Source of the DNA: Saprospiraceae bacterium
GTDB lineage: Bacteria; Bacteroidota; Bacteroidia; Chitinophagales; Saprospiraceae
NCBI GenBank assembly: GCA_025055285.1
Contig: JANWXM010000024.1
Location: forward strand, 1 to 55,337
DNA: 55,337 nt
Direction: 5' to 3'
Shown here: piece by piece, positions 36,538 to 45,096 of the stretch
How positions within the stretch are numbered: position 1 is the first letter of the stretch
Layout of the letters: every line of letters begins with the position of its first letter
Program-made: the position numbers and the translations under genes
The notes under the pieces: generated by a model
Told to the model about the DNA's origin: nothing
Database searches by the model: none
The model's input: the letters and a program-made list of their open reading frames with translations, nothing else

Positions 36538-36554
36538 ATGCTTTGAATTTTAAG

Positions 36555-38717
36555 TTATAAAAAGTTGTTGGTCTCGCGCAAGACCAAACCGATTTCCTGA
36601 TGTTCAGCTTCCTCCTGAGGTACGACAAATGGCCATGAGCCGACTTGCAATTGCTCGTATCGGTTGTTGCTCCATCTGAGCGTACTCCAGGCAACGGGGA
36701 TTTCTAATTCGATGCGCCTTTCCCAGGGCCCTTCCAAGTAGGCAGCGCGGTCGCTTTCCAAGATGCACGTAACCGACTCGATCTCCAGGGCATCTACAAT
36801 AACCGACTTTGGGTAGTGCACCAGCTCTTGCATTTTGTACTGTCCGTTCACATACACTAAATGCATGTCAATTTCCTTGCTGTCTACGGTAGGGTATACG
36901 GCGTCAATTTTTTGTTGGATTTCACTTTCGCGCAGCACGTTGGCGCAGGGCAGTTGGGCGAAGCTGCGCTCGACGATTTCCTTTTGGTAAGGCCGAGCGG
37001 AGCCTTCGGGCGCCAAGACGTGAATGGGTTTGAGTTGCCCGATTGTCTCGGCCTTGCGCACTCGGTTGACGCGGCCGAAGCGCTGGATGAGAGCGTCCAG
37101 AGGGGCGCAGGCGGTAATCATGCGGTCGAAGCTAATGTCAAGGCTGACCTCTACCACCTGCGTGGAGATGACTAAGCAGGGCGAGTAGTCGGATTTGTTT
37201 CGGTCGTTGAAGTTGTCGGTGAGCGTTTTTTCCAAGCGATAGCGGTCTTTTCGGCGAAAGCGGCTGTGGATGAGCATGATTTTCACCGCTGGAAACGCTT
37301 GTTTCCATTTCAGGTACGCTTCCTGGGCTGCTTTGACGGTGTTGTGGATAAGCAACACGCGCTCGCCGTTGGCGAAGGCCTCAGCAAGGATGTCGCGCAC
37401 GCGGCTTTCGTCGTTAGGCTCTTTATAAATAAGATGTCGGTTGAAGGTTTCCAGCATCTCGTCGGGCAGGCGTACTTCGTACACGTGCTCGCTGCCGCCC
37501 AATAGCTGGAGCAATTCCCGATAGAGCGCTGTGGGGATGGTGGCAGTGCCGATGTGTATGCGGCAATCGAGCCGCAGCAGAGTGCGCGCAATTTCGCGCA
37601 CCATAGCGCCTGCCCACTCGGTGTAGGTATGGATTTCGTCTAAGATAACGTCGGTGCCGCGCAGATCGAGCATTACGGTCTCGAAGCCCGAAGTGCCGAA
37701 GATGATGCTAGCTATCTGATGAGGCGTAAGCACCTTCACGCTGGCGCCCACTAAGGGTTGCAGCGTTTGCTCTACGTCGTTGCCCTGTACCTTCAGGCGC
37801 GAAGTTGCGTGCTGTAGGCGAACATCTACGTCGTCCTCACCCGCGAAACTTCGTTCGGCAGCCTTGATGCGGTCGAACATAGCGTTAATAGAAGCCTGAA
37901 AGGGTAGGGTGTAGAAAACGCGCCCTTTGCAGCGGCGCAGTAGGAAATCCGTTTTGCCAGCGCCAGTAGGCGCTACTGCAATCGTATGTGGCCGCGGATC
38001 GTCGGCGTTTTTCAGAGAGAGCGGGTATAGCGAATCCCGGCGCTTTTCGTCCCGAAAAAACTCAAGGCTAGGCTTTCGGAAGGTCCTTTTAAGCACGTGC
38101 TCTACTTCGTCGTTAAAGGCAGAGGCGAAATGATCGGCGGCCCGAAGCAGCCCTTTCCAGGGCGACCAGCCTCGCGGGCGACGCTCACAATACTCAACGG
38201 CGTAATCTATGGCCGCTCTCGCCTCCTTCGCTGAAATGGAGCGGGGCGCAATTCCAAAAAACGCGGCCACGCCAAGCGCTGCAGGCGACCACCTCTCCCA
38301 GGCATATACGTGGAAATCTAGGGTGTCGGGCGCATTTTCCGCAAGGTCAACCAATCCTGACTTCCTCGGGTCGTCTCGCACCGATTTGTGGTGAGCCACT
38401 ACCAAATCAATCAACGTATTCCACTGCTCTTTTGAAAAGAGCAGCAAAAAACCCAGCGACGAGATTTCGTGCCGATGGGTGTAACGCATAAACTCTTCGC
38501 GTTCTCGGGCAGAGGCTGAATAAGCGCCGATTTTATACTGAAAATGCGGATGCGCTTTGCCTAAGTCGTGCAAAATGGCGCCTTTTCGGGCAATATCCAC
38601 TGGGAAGCCGAGTTCGGCGGCGATCTTCTCGATGGCCAACACGACGTGCCGGGTGTGTTCCAACAGGGTCAGGCCGCCGTTTTCAGCGCTTTTGGCCAAG
38701 GGTTCGCCCGTGTACAT
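36555..38717 (-). CDS. cas3: CRISPR-associated helicase/nuclease Cas3
   Basis: 720 residues with both expected domains fused. HD nuclease: His21, LHDLGKAHPHFQ (His50, Asp51), THRHEIS (His81, His83), VAHHKS (His109, His110) and RAADHFAS (Asp195). Helicase: Walker A APTGAGKTD (about 249-257), VILDEIHTY (DEIH at 360-363), and the C-terminal RFGRVNRVRKAE motif VI. Cas3 is recruited when the effector binds DNA and then unwinds and degrades the target strand. A fused single-gene Cas3 suits subtype I-B. The cas5 gene ends 3 bp upstream, so they are co-translated or tightly coupled. Confidence 0.95.
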   Translation of the reverse strand: MYTGEPLAKSAENGGLTLLEHTRHVVLAIEKIAAELGFPVDIARKGAILHDLGKAHPHFQYKIGAYSASAREREEFMRYTHRHEISSLGFLLLFSKEQWNTLIDLVVAHHKSVRDDPRKSGLVDLAENAPDTLDFHVYAWERWSPAALGVAAFFGIAPRSISAKEARAAIDYAVEYCERRPRGWSPWKGLLRAADHFASAFNDEVEHVLKRTFRKPSLEFFRDEKRRDSLYPLSLKNADDPRPHTIAVAPTGAGKTDFLLRRCKGRVFYTLPFQASINAMFDRIKAAERSFAGEDDVDVRLQHATSRLKVQGNDVEQTLQPLVGASVKVLTPHQIASIIFGTSGFETVMLDLRGTDVILDEIHTYTEWAGAMVREIARTLLRLDCRIHIGTATIPTALYRELLQLLGGSEHVYEVRLPDEMLETFNRHLIYKEPNDESRVRDILAEAFANGERVLLIHNTVKAAQEAYLKWKQAFPAVKIMLIHSRFRRKDRYRLEKTLTDNFNDRNKSDYSPCLVISTQVVEVSLDISFDRMITACAPLDALIQRFGRVNRVRKAETIGQLKPIHVLAPEGSARPYQKEIVERSFAQLPCANVLRESEIQQKIDAVYPTVDSKEIDMHLVYVNGQYKMQELVHYPKSVIVDALEIESVTCILESDRAAYLEGPWERRIELEIPVAWSTLRWSNNRYEQLQVGSWPFVVPQEEAEHQEIGLVLRETNNFL

Positions 38718-38720
38718 GGC

Positions 38721-39323
38721 TTAGAAGTAGTTTTCGGGTTGACGAATGGGATTCCCAAAAATCTTCAGCTCGCCGTACATGGCCTCGCCGAAGGCAAAGC
38801 GGTTGTGGCCGACCTTAAAGCCTTCTGCTTCGGAACAGAAGAGCAACTCAAAGCCCTCTATTTTATCGAAATCAGCCTCGTCGGAAAACTCAAGGAATTC
38901 TTCCGGCATCAAAATGTCCTCGTTGCGGCAGAGGCAGATGTGCTGGGCAAAGGCGTGCTCGGCATCCTCTTTTTCAGTAAAGGCGAGGTACAGATGTGGC
39001 TCTACCATGACGTTGCGCTTCAGGATGGAGAGCTCTCGCGAGGGAAACTTCCTCTTGTCCACGACTGTGAGGCTAATGCCCTTCGACTGAGTGCGCTCCT
39101 GCTGTTCGCTCAGGCCGATGTAATTGAGCCGATGGCGCTTGATTTTGTAGATCTTCCCATAGGGATAACGAGTTGCGTCTAAGAGCTCGGGAAAGAGTTT
39201 CTTCTCCATGCCTTCCACAATGGAGGGCGTCAGGAACTGTTGCGAGTACGTTTCTTTGTCGCGCACAGCTGTCCAAGGTTTGATGTAGCCAAAAGGGCCG
39301 GTATATTTGACGGCGTAGAGCAT
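38721..39323 (-). CDS. cas5: CRISPR-associated protein Cas5
   Basis: 200 residues. The opening MLYAVKYTGPFGYIKPWTAVRDKETYSQQF and the following region with PYGKIYKIKRHRL match Cas5 proteins, which have an N-terminal RAMP ferredoxin fold. Cas5 caps the 5' handle of the crRNA and contacts Cas8 and Cas7. The C-terminal half is beta-rich and less conserved. It is placed between cas6 (15 bp upstream) and cas3 (3 bp downstream). Confidence 0.85.
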   Translation of the reverse strand: MLYAVKYTGPFGYIKPWTAVRDKETYSQQFLTPSIVEGMEKKLFPELLDATRYPYGKIYKIKRHRLNYIGLSEQQERTQSKGISLTVVDKRKFPSRELSILKRNVMVEPHLYLAFTEKEDAEHAFAQHICLCRNEDILMPEEFLEFSDEADFDKIEGFELLFCSEAEGFKVGHNRFAFGEAMYGELKIFGNPIRQPENYF

Positions 39324-39338
39324 AGCGATGCAATTTTT

Positions 39339-39998
39339 TCAGTGAAGTGAACCAAAGCCAATACCCGTTGAATTGCCCAAGCCCACCTCCCAGGCAAAGC
39401 CAATTTGCTCTGGCAACCCTTCGATGATCACAGGGCAGTAATTTACCCGATTCGCAACGCCGCGATATGTGCTCACTTTTGTCTTTGCGCCGGGTGCTTT
39501 ACGGTCGAAGCGCACGGAGATGCCCTCTGTAGGCAAGCCGGCCTTGGCTAGTTTTCGCTGAAGCGTTTCAGTGAGCAGGACATCTGCCTCTGGTTCAGTG
39601 AATAGATAATGGCGCTGTCGATTCTCGATGGTGCGCTTGATAAGCACAGGACTACCCAAGGAGAAGCGCGTTCCGGAGGCGAAAGCGGGCGTTTCGCGTA
39701 GGGTAATCTCCAACACGCGCATGCCAAAGGCTACCTCTGGGTCATCTAAGATGCCTCCCACGATTTTCTTGACCAGCTGCGGGTCATAGGCGCTGATGAA
39801 CCAAAGGGCGCCATTGGGGAAATTCAGCCCTCTTGGGCTTCCGCGTTCGCTGTACTGTAGCCAGGAGAAGGAGTAGAGCGACATGAAGTCGTGCAAGGTA
39901 TTTTGCCCGACCCACTTGTGCAGGGCACCTACAAGGTTGACAGGATAGTCATAGGGCACAGGAGCCGTGTTTTTTGAAAGCGTCAAATATATGCGCAT
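39339..39998 (-). CDS. cas6: Cas6-type pre-crRNA endoribonuclease (short form, in the effector operon)
   Basis: 219 residues. It begins with the RAMP strand MRIYLTLSKNTAPVPYDYPVNLVGALHKWV and has NTLHDFMSLYSFSWLQ, with a candidate catalytic His. It ends with the glycine-rich loop EVGLGNSTGIGFGSL, the hallmark of Cas6. Cas6 cuts the pre-crRNA within repeats to give crRNAs with the ATTGAAAC handle. A consensus -7 element lies 25 bp upstream of the ATG, so this gene may open the main effector operon. Confidence 0.9.
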   Translation of the reverse strand: MRIYLTLSKNTAPVPYDYPVNLVGALHKWVGQNTLHDFMSLYSFSWLQYSERGSPRGLNFPNGALWFISAYDPQLVKKIVGGILDDPEVAFGMRVLEITLRETPAFASGTRFSLGSPVLIKRTIENRQRHYLFTEPEADVLLTETLQRKLAKAGLPTEGISVRFDRKAPGAKTKVSTYRGVANRVNYCPVIIEGLPEQIGFAWEVGLGNSTGIGFGSLH

Positions 39999-40023
39999 AT
40001 CTAACCCACGTTTTTTATCTGGA

Positions 40024-40031
40024 CAAAGGTA
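40024..40031 (-). promoter_or_regulatory. -7 element of the cas6-cas5-cas3-cas8-cas7 operon
   Basis: TACCTTTG on the minus strand (40031-40024) fits TAnnTTTG; the ATG of cas6 is 25 bp further on, after an A-rich stretch (ATAAAAAACG) that may aid translation. No exact -33 TTG is found at 19 bp. Confidence 0.5.
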
Positions 40032-40075
40032 TCGGGGGAAGCTGCCGAACCTATTTCGGTGCCCCCTAGAAAGTG

Positions 40076-40996
40076 TCAGAAGCGCATCTTTTGCACCTCT
40101 TTGCGGAGATGTTCAAGAAGTTCTTCGGGTGCGATCACCTGTATGTCAAGGTGATAGAAGCCTAGGATGAAGTTAGTAAGCCCGTAAAAATTTCGATTGA
40201 CGTCGCATTGGAAGTCGAAATACGCCGGGTCCTCTGTAGGTTCAATGTAGGAGCGGGTCAGCGGGTATCGCTCAACAAGTTCGTTATAGGCGCCTACGCT
40301 CAAGCGGAGGTGAACATTGATCTGGTCGTTGCTAACGATGCGAAAGGGGTCGGTGCGCTGGATGACGTGATGCCCTTCATACTGCCAGGGAGTGTCAAGC
40401 AGGCGCACGCGAGAAATGCGCGAGATGCGAAAATGCCGAGGCGCGCGCTTTTGGACGTCGAAGCTTTGAAGGGTATCTTCCGATGGGCTAATGTGGTAGG
40501 GCTCTACGAGACGGTCGGTGATCGTGTTGCTGTTTGAGGAGCGATAGCCCTCTAACACGACTTGCCTTTTTTCCTTTCGCGCTTGTTCGAGCAGGTCTAC
40601 TTTCGTTAGGTGTGGCTTTCGGAGCCAGGAATATCCTAGGCGGCTGTAGTCGTACAGCGAGTGAAGTTTTTGTTTTAGTTGCGCTCTCTTTTCTGGCGTG
40701 GTTACCAGATTATCAATGGCCTGATGTAGGATAAGTCGCTCTTCTTCAGAGAAAAAGAGCAATTTTTCCAGGTTTTTGTAAGGGCGATTGACGACGAAGG
40801 CATATCGATAGCGCTCGTCGCGGTCGAGTTCTAATCCGATCTCTCGGAAAACCTCGAAGTCGTTGGAGATGGTGTCAGGGTGTACACCATACCGAGTAGC
40901 AAGGTCTCTTTTGGTGTACCGATAAGGGCTTTCCACTAATGCGCGGAGAATGCGCAATAGGCGAGCCTTTGATCCGTATTCGCTGTCCTTAGGCAT
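40076..40996 (-). CDS. WYL-domain transcriptional regulator in the cas locus
   Basis: 306 residues. An N-terminal winged-helix DNA-binding domain (KARLLRILRALVESPYRYTK, RDLATRYGVHPDTISNDFEV) is followed by a WYL region and a C-terminal WYL-associated domain (LTNFILGFYHLDIQVIAPEE). WYL regulators are frequent beside CRISPR loci, where they act as ligand-controlled repressors or activators. It lies between the two cas6-type genes and directly before the effector operon, so control of that operon is the obvious inference. The identity of the ligand is unknown. Confidence 0.85.
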   Translation of the reverse strand: MPKDSEYGSKARLLRILRALVESPYRYTKRDLATRYGVHPDTISNDFEVFREIGLELDRDERYRYAFVVNRPYKNLEKLLFFSEEERLILHQAIDNLVTTPEKRAQLKQKLHSLYDYSRLGYSWLRKPHLTKVDLLEQARKEKRQVVLEGYRSSNSNTITDRLVEPYHISPSEDTLQSFDVQKRAPRHFRISRISRVRLLDTPWQYEGHHVIQRTDPFRIVSNDQINVHLRLSVGAYNELVERYPLTRSYIEPTEDPAYFDFQCDVNRNFYGLTNFILGFYHLDIQVIAPEELLEHLRKEVQKMRF

Positions 40997-41028
40997 AGGA
41001 CTTGTTTAATTGTATGTCTACACGGGGG

Positions 41029-41859
41029 TTAGCCCTCTTCCTTAGCCATAGGTGTGTGAAGTTTGCGCGGCAAGATGTCGCCGTAGCCGAAACCGAGGCT
41101 ATTGGCCCTGCCCCAGCCGGCGAGCATACCTACGGTAATGAGTTCCCGTGGCGCTGTAATTTCAAAGTCCATCATCCAGCCGCGCACGCGTGTTTCCTGA
41201 GGGGTAGCTTGCTTGAGGGTGACGAGCTTTGAGCGAGGCTGCCAGTCAGGACACAAGGCGAAAGCCAGTTGTTCTTTTGGGTGTTGCGCGTAGAAATCTA
41301 CCTTAGTGAAGGCTCGATACTTGTCCAACAAATTCTGCAATAGAAGTGGCCCGAACTCTGGATCGGTGGGTGCTAAGTATTCGTCGGGTCCTGCTGTAGG
41401 GTGTTTGCGCGCCACAACGAGTGGAGAGCGCATGCGTATGCGCACGCACAACGGCTCTGGACCCTCAGGCAACTGCAGCGAGGTGGCATAAATATGCTTC
41501 ACCCGAAAACGCGCGCTCTGTCGACAATCGCCAAGCCAAAGCTCCTGTCGGTAAAATAAACCCTCGATAAAACCTTCAACAGCGCTGAAAACACAAAACC
41601 GAACGTACAAGCTTATCTCCTTTGACAAAATCCGGAGCCTATTGCCTTCGACCCGGAATTGAGAGATCTCGAGATTGGAAAAGCAAAATAGCTTGAATAA
41701 TTTAGAACCCGATACATAGCCTTCGTTGTGTAGAAAACGAGCATAATCTGCATCGGCTTCCTGGAGTACGCGATAAATCCACGCAGACAACTCGTATTGA
41801 TAGTTGAGAGGAATGGCAGGCGTTGCCTCTAAGCACTCTAAAGTAAGTTTCAATTGCAT
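41029..41859 (-). CDS. second Cas6-family protein (long form)
   Basis: 276 residues from the ATG at 41859. The MQLKLTLECLEATPAIPLNY and QYELSAWIYRVLQEADADYA segments match archaeal-type Cas6 N-termini, as do the candidate catalytic residues in ARFLHNEGYVSGSKLFKL. It ends in the glycine-rich GMLAGWGRANSLGFGYGD loop. A longer frame from a TTG at 41991 would place a consensus promoter (41972-41979) inside the gene, which argues for the internal start. Its relation to the shorter Cas6 is not clear: it may be the primary nuclease for this array, or process repeats from another locus elsewhere in the genome. Confidence 0.8.
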   Translation of the reverse strand: MQLKLTLECLEATPAIPLNYQYELSAWIYRVLQEADADYARFLHNEGYVSGSKLFKLFCFSNLEISQFRVEGNRLRILSKEISLYVRFCVFSAVEGFIEGLFYRQELWLGDCRQSARFRVKHIYATSLQLPEGPEPLCVRIRMRSPLVVARKHPTAGPDEYLAPTDPEFGPLLLQNLLDKYRAFTKVDFYAQHPKEQLAFALCPDWQPRSKLVTLKQATPQETRVRGWMMDFEITAPRELITVGMLAGWGRANSLGFGYGDILPRKLHTPMAKEEG

Positions 41860-41971
41860 AAAATCGACTTGGTGAGACAGGACATGGAATTGCTCTAAGA
41901 AGTCTCCTCGTTCTGCTTGAGCAACCTCTTGCTCCAACGGGCTGCAGCGCGAGCAAGGTTTGTTCGATGAG

Positions 41972-41979
41972 CAAAAATA
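41972..41979 (-). promoter_or_regulatory. -7 promoter element of the long cas6 gene
   Basis: TATTTTTG on the minus strand (41979-41972) fits TAnnTTTG. TTA rather than TTG occurs at 19 bp spacing. The ATG at 41859 is about 110 bp downstream. Confidence 0.45.
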
Positions 41980-42097
41980 CCTTGCTTTCAAAAAATCTTA
42001 ACAATTGGCTTGTATTCTGTACAGACTAGAAAATCTCTTTCGGGAATTTCAAGAATTCCTGCGGGATTTCTCGCTTCATGAGTCGTGTCTTTTCATC

Positions 42098-42118
42098 AAC
42101 TGGTCAATTAGACCAGTT
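42098..42118. repeat. perfect inverted repeat, candidate operator
   Basis: AACTGGTC (42098-42105) and GACCAGTT (42111-42118) form a perfect 8-bp inverted repeat around AATTA. It lies in the 473-bp divergent region between the long cas6 gene and the baeRF-like gene (41860-42332). It could bind a dimeric regulator such as the nearby WYL protein, or form a weak hairpin; the A+T after the arms is not a U-tract. Confidence 0.5.
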
Positions 42119-42298
42119 TATTCTGCTTCGCACCTCTGCGCGAAAACTAGCCACCGGAGAAAACCCAAGTTGCATTGATTGCCGAGAGGTGCAGCAGGAG
42201 TTTTCCTCGGTCAGTTTTCGCATCCTGCGCAATTCTCAATGACCTTTGTCACTCCAGCTAGCGCCAGAGATGATTTTTACCAGTTTCAACACATTCCC

Positions 42299-42306
42299 TA
42301 TGTTTG
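42299..42306 (+). promoter_or_regulatory. -7 promoter element of the baeRF-like gene
   Basis: TATGTTTG fits TAnnTTTG; TTA is found 19 bp upstream (42277-42279). ATG 42333 follows after 26 bp. Confidence 0.5.
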
Positions 42307-42332
42307 CCAACCGAAACTAAATCTGACGACGC

Positions 42333-43415
42333 ATGACACTTAGAGAACAGTTGGAAAAGCTGGCTAATGTGCGCAGCTACCCCTGTGTAACGATCTCGCT
42401 GAACACACATCGGACGCATCCAGATAATGTGCAAGATGGTATCTTGCTAAAGAACCTGTGCAACGAGGCAGAGCATCGCCTTTTGGCTGAATTCGACAAA
42501 CGCCAGGCACTCCTATTCGTTGAGCGCCTCAAGGCGCTGCCGCAAAAAGTAGATGTGAACTATAACTTAGAGAGTTTGCACATCTTCATTGGAAATGGGG
42601 TAGAGGAAATCATTCGGCTCCCGATGCCTATAGCAGAAAATGGCGTGTATATCGCTAATTCATTTGCTTTGCGTCCGCTTATCAAAGCTGTAAATCGCCT
42701 GACAGAATACCTCATCCTAGTTGTCAGCCAGTCGGGAACTCACTTATATGCAGCGGTAAACGATGCTGTGAGTGAAGAAATTCACAACGGAGAGTTCCCT
42801 TATCCGCCCATGACCAACCAAGATACTGACAGGGAAAAGCTATCCGACCCAAAGCGAGTGGAAAACCTGGTGCGCGAGTATCTAAACGGTATAGACAAGG
42901 CGCTCAATCGCGTCTATAACCAAAGAGGACTGCGTTGCGCCGTGGTAGCCACAGAAGATAATTACAGTCGCTTGATGCAAGTAGCTGACCGCCGAGCCAT
43001 TTACTACGACGGTTTCGTGCACATCAACTACAATCAATTGGCTCCGCACAAAGTAGCAGCAGAAACTTGGAAGTTGGTCAGCCAGGTGCAGCGTCAAGAG
43101 CGCACCCGAGCCATCGAAGAGATGTTGGAGTCTGTCAAGGAAGGCAAAGTCGTAACCGATGTGCACGAAATTTATCGCGCAGCAAAAGAAGGCCGCGGCG
43201 AGTTGCTCATCGTCCACGATAGTTTTAAACTCCCTGCCCGCATCACGGGGGAATATACCTTTGAGTTAGCGCAAGATCCTACTGCTCCGGATGTCATAGA
43301 CGACCTGACGAGCGACATTGCCTGGGAAGTCTACTCCAAGAAGGGCCGCGTCATCTTTACCGAACAAGACGCTATTAGACAACTGGGCGATATCGCTTTG
43401 AAGGTGCGCTACTAG
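42333..43415 (+). CDS. bacterial archaeo-eukaryotic release factor (baeRF)-like protein
   Basis: 360 residues. The N-terminus LREQLEKLANVRSYPCVTIS and LNTHRTHPDNVQDGILLKNL is characteristic of the baeRF group (family-3 type), whose later domains resemble archaeal/eukaryotic peptide-release factors. Further similarity is seen in PKRVENLVREYLNGIDKAL and the C-terminal GRVIFTEQDAIRQLGDIALK. Members are ribosome-linked, and a related group includes a hibernation factor, but the role of this subfamily is not established. I cannot see the GGQ peptide-release motif. Placement beside the cas locus is probably incidental. Confidence 0.7.
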   Translation: MTLREQLEKLANVRSYPCVTISLNTHRTHPDNVQDGILLKNLCNEAEHRLLAEFDKRQALLFVERLKALPQKVDVNYNLESLHIFIGNGVEEIIRLPMPIAENGVYIANSFALRPLIKAVNRLTEYLILVVSQSGTHLYAAVNDAVSEEIHNGEFPYPPMTNQDTDREKLSDPKRVENLVREYLNGIDKALNRVYNQRGLRCAVVATEDNYSRLMQVADRRAIYYDGFVHINYNQLAPHKVAAETWKLVSQVQRQERTRAIEEMLESVKEGKVVTDVHEIYRAAKEGRGELLIVHDSFKLPARITGEYTFELAQDPTAPDVIDDLTSDIAWEVYSKKGRVIFTEQDAIRQLGDIALKVRY

Positions 43416-43428
43416 GAAAATCCTCTGC

Positions 43429-43863
43429 TCAAGGAAGGCGAGTGCTCTGCCAGCGGATGAGTTGCCACCGACCGCTTCTTTTCCGGTAGACAGCAAGGTA
43501 GGAGAGACGCAGGTCGAAAGGCGTCTGCTGCAGGCACCCGCGAACGCGCGCTATGCCATTGACCAGGGCCGTTCGCCCGTAACAGCGAACCTGAGCGCTG
43601 TCGCGCACTAGCTGCTCGTAGACGAGCGCCCCAGAGGCAATCGCCTCCAAGTGTCGGCGCTTATCCTCGAGCAGGCCGTTGGAGTGGCGATACACGAGCT
43701 CCTCCGACAACCACAAGGCCAAGGCTGCCGTGTCGCGGCGTATCATGGCGTCGAAACGCCGCAACTCGTCCTGAAGAACGGATAGATTTTTAGAACTTTG
43801 CCCGCGGCTACACAAGGGAAACAGCAGCAATAAAACAATAATTTTATATTTCATACTGCTCAT
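43429..43863 (-). CDS. secreted DUF4440/SnoaL-like protein
   Basis: 144 residues from ATG 43863; an in-frame ATG at 43854 (MKYKIIVLLLLFPLC) starts directly at the signal peptide and may be the real start. The mature part has an NTF2-like cone fold (LSEELVYRHSNGLLEDKRRH, then YLAVYRKRSGRWQLIRWQST), as in DUF4440 proteins. The function is unknown; these small folds bind diverse ligands or act as isomerases. Converges with the baeRF gene with 13 bp between the stops. Confidence 0.75.
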   Translation of the reverse strand: MSSMKYKIIVLLLLFPLCSRGQSSKNLSVLQDELRRFDAMIRRDTAALALWLSEELVYRHSNGLLEDKRRHLEAIASGALVYEQLVRDSAQVRCYGRTALVNGIARVRGCLQQTPFDLRLSYLAVYRKRSGRWQLIRWQSTRLP

Positions 43864-43886
43864 TTAGAGGGCAAAAAAAAAACGCA

Positions 43887-43918
43887 TTGCACGTATACTC
43901 GACGACGTCCTATCTTTC
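43887..43918 (+). promoter_or_regulatory. candidate promoter of the lipoprotein gene
   Basis: TTG (43887-43889), 21 bases, then TATCTTTC (43911-43918), one base off the consensus. Start codons follow at 43922 and 43933. Confidence 0.4.
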
Positions 43919-43932
43919 TTTATGAAACACAT

Positions 43933-45096
43933 ATGAGACCCGCAATCTTTTTTCTAAGAGTGCTCTGGTGCTGCATACTGTTGCAATGTCGCTCCGACCG
44001 ACCAGATGCCGATTTCAACAAGCCCGAGTATTTCCTATACGCCGTTCGCGTAGACGACTTGCCCTTGCGCAAAAAGCCTGAACAAGATGCCATTATCATT
44101 GCTCACCTCGCTGAGGGCGAACTTCTCGCGGGAAAAGGCGAGCTCTCCGCTAATCGAGAGGAACTCACTCTGGGCGGTGTAACCTATCGCGAACGCTACG
44201 TTTTTGCCCATCGGCTCAAGGAGGAAAAGCAAGCCGGCTGGGCCTACGGGGCGGGCATTACGGAGTTGTACGCAGGCCCCGAGGTGCAGCGCCCCGACCC
44301 TGCTGCGTTGGAGGCCTTCATTCGACACCTCCAGGGGCTAGATCCTCGCGACCTCAGCAGCGGTTCTAAAGCCTGGCGTTATGTGGAAAAACACCTAGAG
44401 GCAACAACAGCTCCTTTGGCCGATGCTGTGTTTGTCCTTCTAGAGCAATTCTTGCGGCGCATTGAGGTGGAGGGCGAACTCTGGAAGCTCACAGAAGGTC
44501 GCTTGCCCTTCAACGAGGCCGATGCCCAGGCTGTGTATCAAGGCCGCTTCGATTATAGTAAATATCCTCTTACCGACTCGCTGTACTCCAATGGGTTTCG
44601 CCTTGCTTGGGGAGAGGGCATGTTCTTTCCCGTGGTGAATTGGGAGCGCTTTCGAGACTTTTTCGGTCCTCGCGTCAGCCAGCCCATGCAGCGGTATATT
44701 AATCAGCGTATGCAGGAGTACAAGAACCCTATTTACGAAAACGGCGCCCTCATTGCACCTCTTGAATCAGTTGTAGAAATGGCTGTGTGGTGGGAGAATT
44801 TCAATCGGCGCTATCCTTACTTCATTCGCCGAGCCGAGACGCGCGAGTCGGAGGCTTGGCTGCGCCTAGCGCTGCTCAACGGTGTAGACAACACACCAGT
44901 CTTTTCTGCAGAGACCAACGAAGTTTCTCAGGCCTATCGCTCGGCTTGGGAATACACTTTGCAGCGCCACCCGAAGACGGAATTGGCGCGCCGAGTCAAG
45001 GAAATGGCCAACTTGTGCGCAGCAGAGGGCTGGAAGCAAACAAACAAAGTAAACGCTCTGCGTGCGCGCATCTTGCAAGAGTACGACGACCGATAA
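43933..45096 (+). CDS. lipoprotein with SH3-like N-terminal domain
   Basis: 387 residues. The signal peptide ends in the lipobox LLQCRSD, with the cysteine acylated and exposed to the periplasm or outer membrane. A bacterial SH3-like part (YAVRVDDLPLRKKPEQDAII, FAHRLKEEKQAGWAYGAGI) is followed by a helical domain of unknown family. The start ATG overlaps a four-codon upstream frame, MKHI, ending TGA at 43934-43936, which may couple translation. Function is unknown. Its stop codon abuts that of the convergent histidine kinase gene. Confidence 0.75.
   Translation: MRPAIFFLRVLWCCILLQCRSDRPDADFNKPEYFLYAVRVDDLPLRKKPEQDAIIIAHLAEGELLAGKGELSANREELTLGGVTYRERYVFAHRLKEEKQAGWAYGAGITELYAGPEVQRPDPAALEAFIRHLQGLDPRDLSSGSKAWRYVEKHLEATTAPLADAVFVLLEQFLRRIEVEGELWKLTEGRLPFNEADAQAVYQGRFDYSKYPLTDSLYSNGFRLAWGEGMFFPVVNWERFRDFFGPRVSQPMQRYINQRMQEYKNPIYENGALIAPLESVVEMAVWWENFNRRYPYFIRRAETRESEAWLRLALLNGVDNTPVFSAETNEVSQAYRSAWEYTLQRHPKTELARRVKEMANLCAAEGWKQTNKVNALRARILQEYDDR

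Noticed and set aside
28894-42000. CRISPR-associated transposon
   Set aside because: The locus has Cas1, Cas2, Cas3 and Cas4 but no tnsB, tnsC, tniQ-like genes or end repeats.
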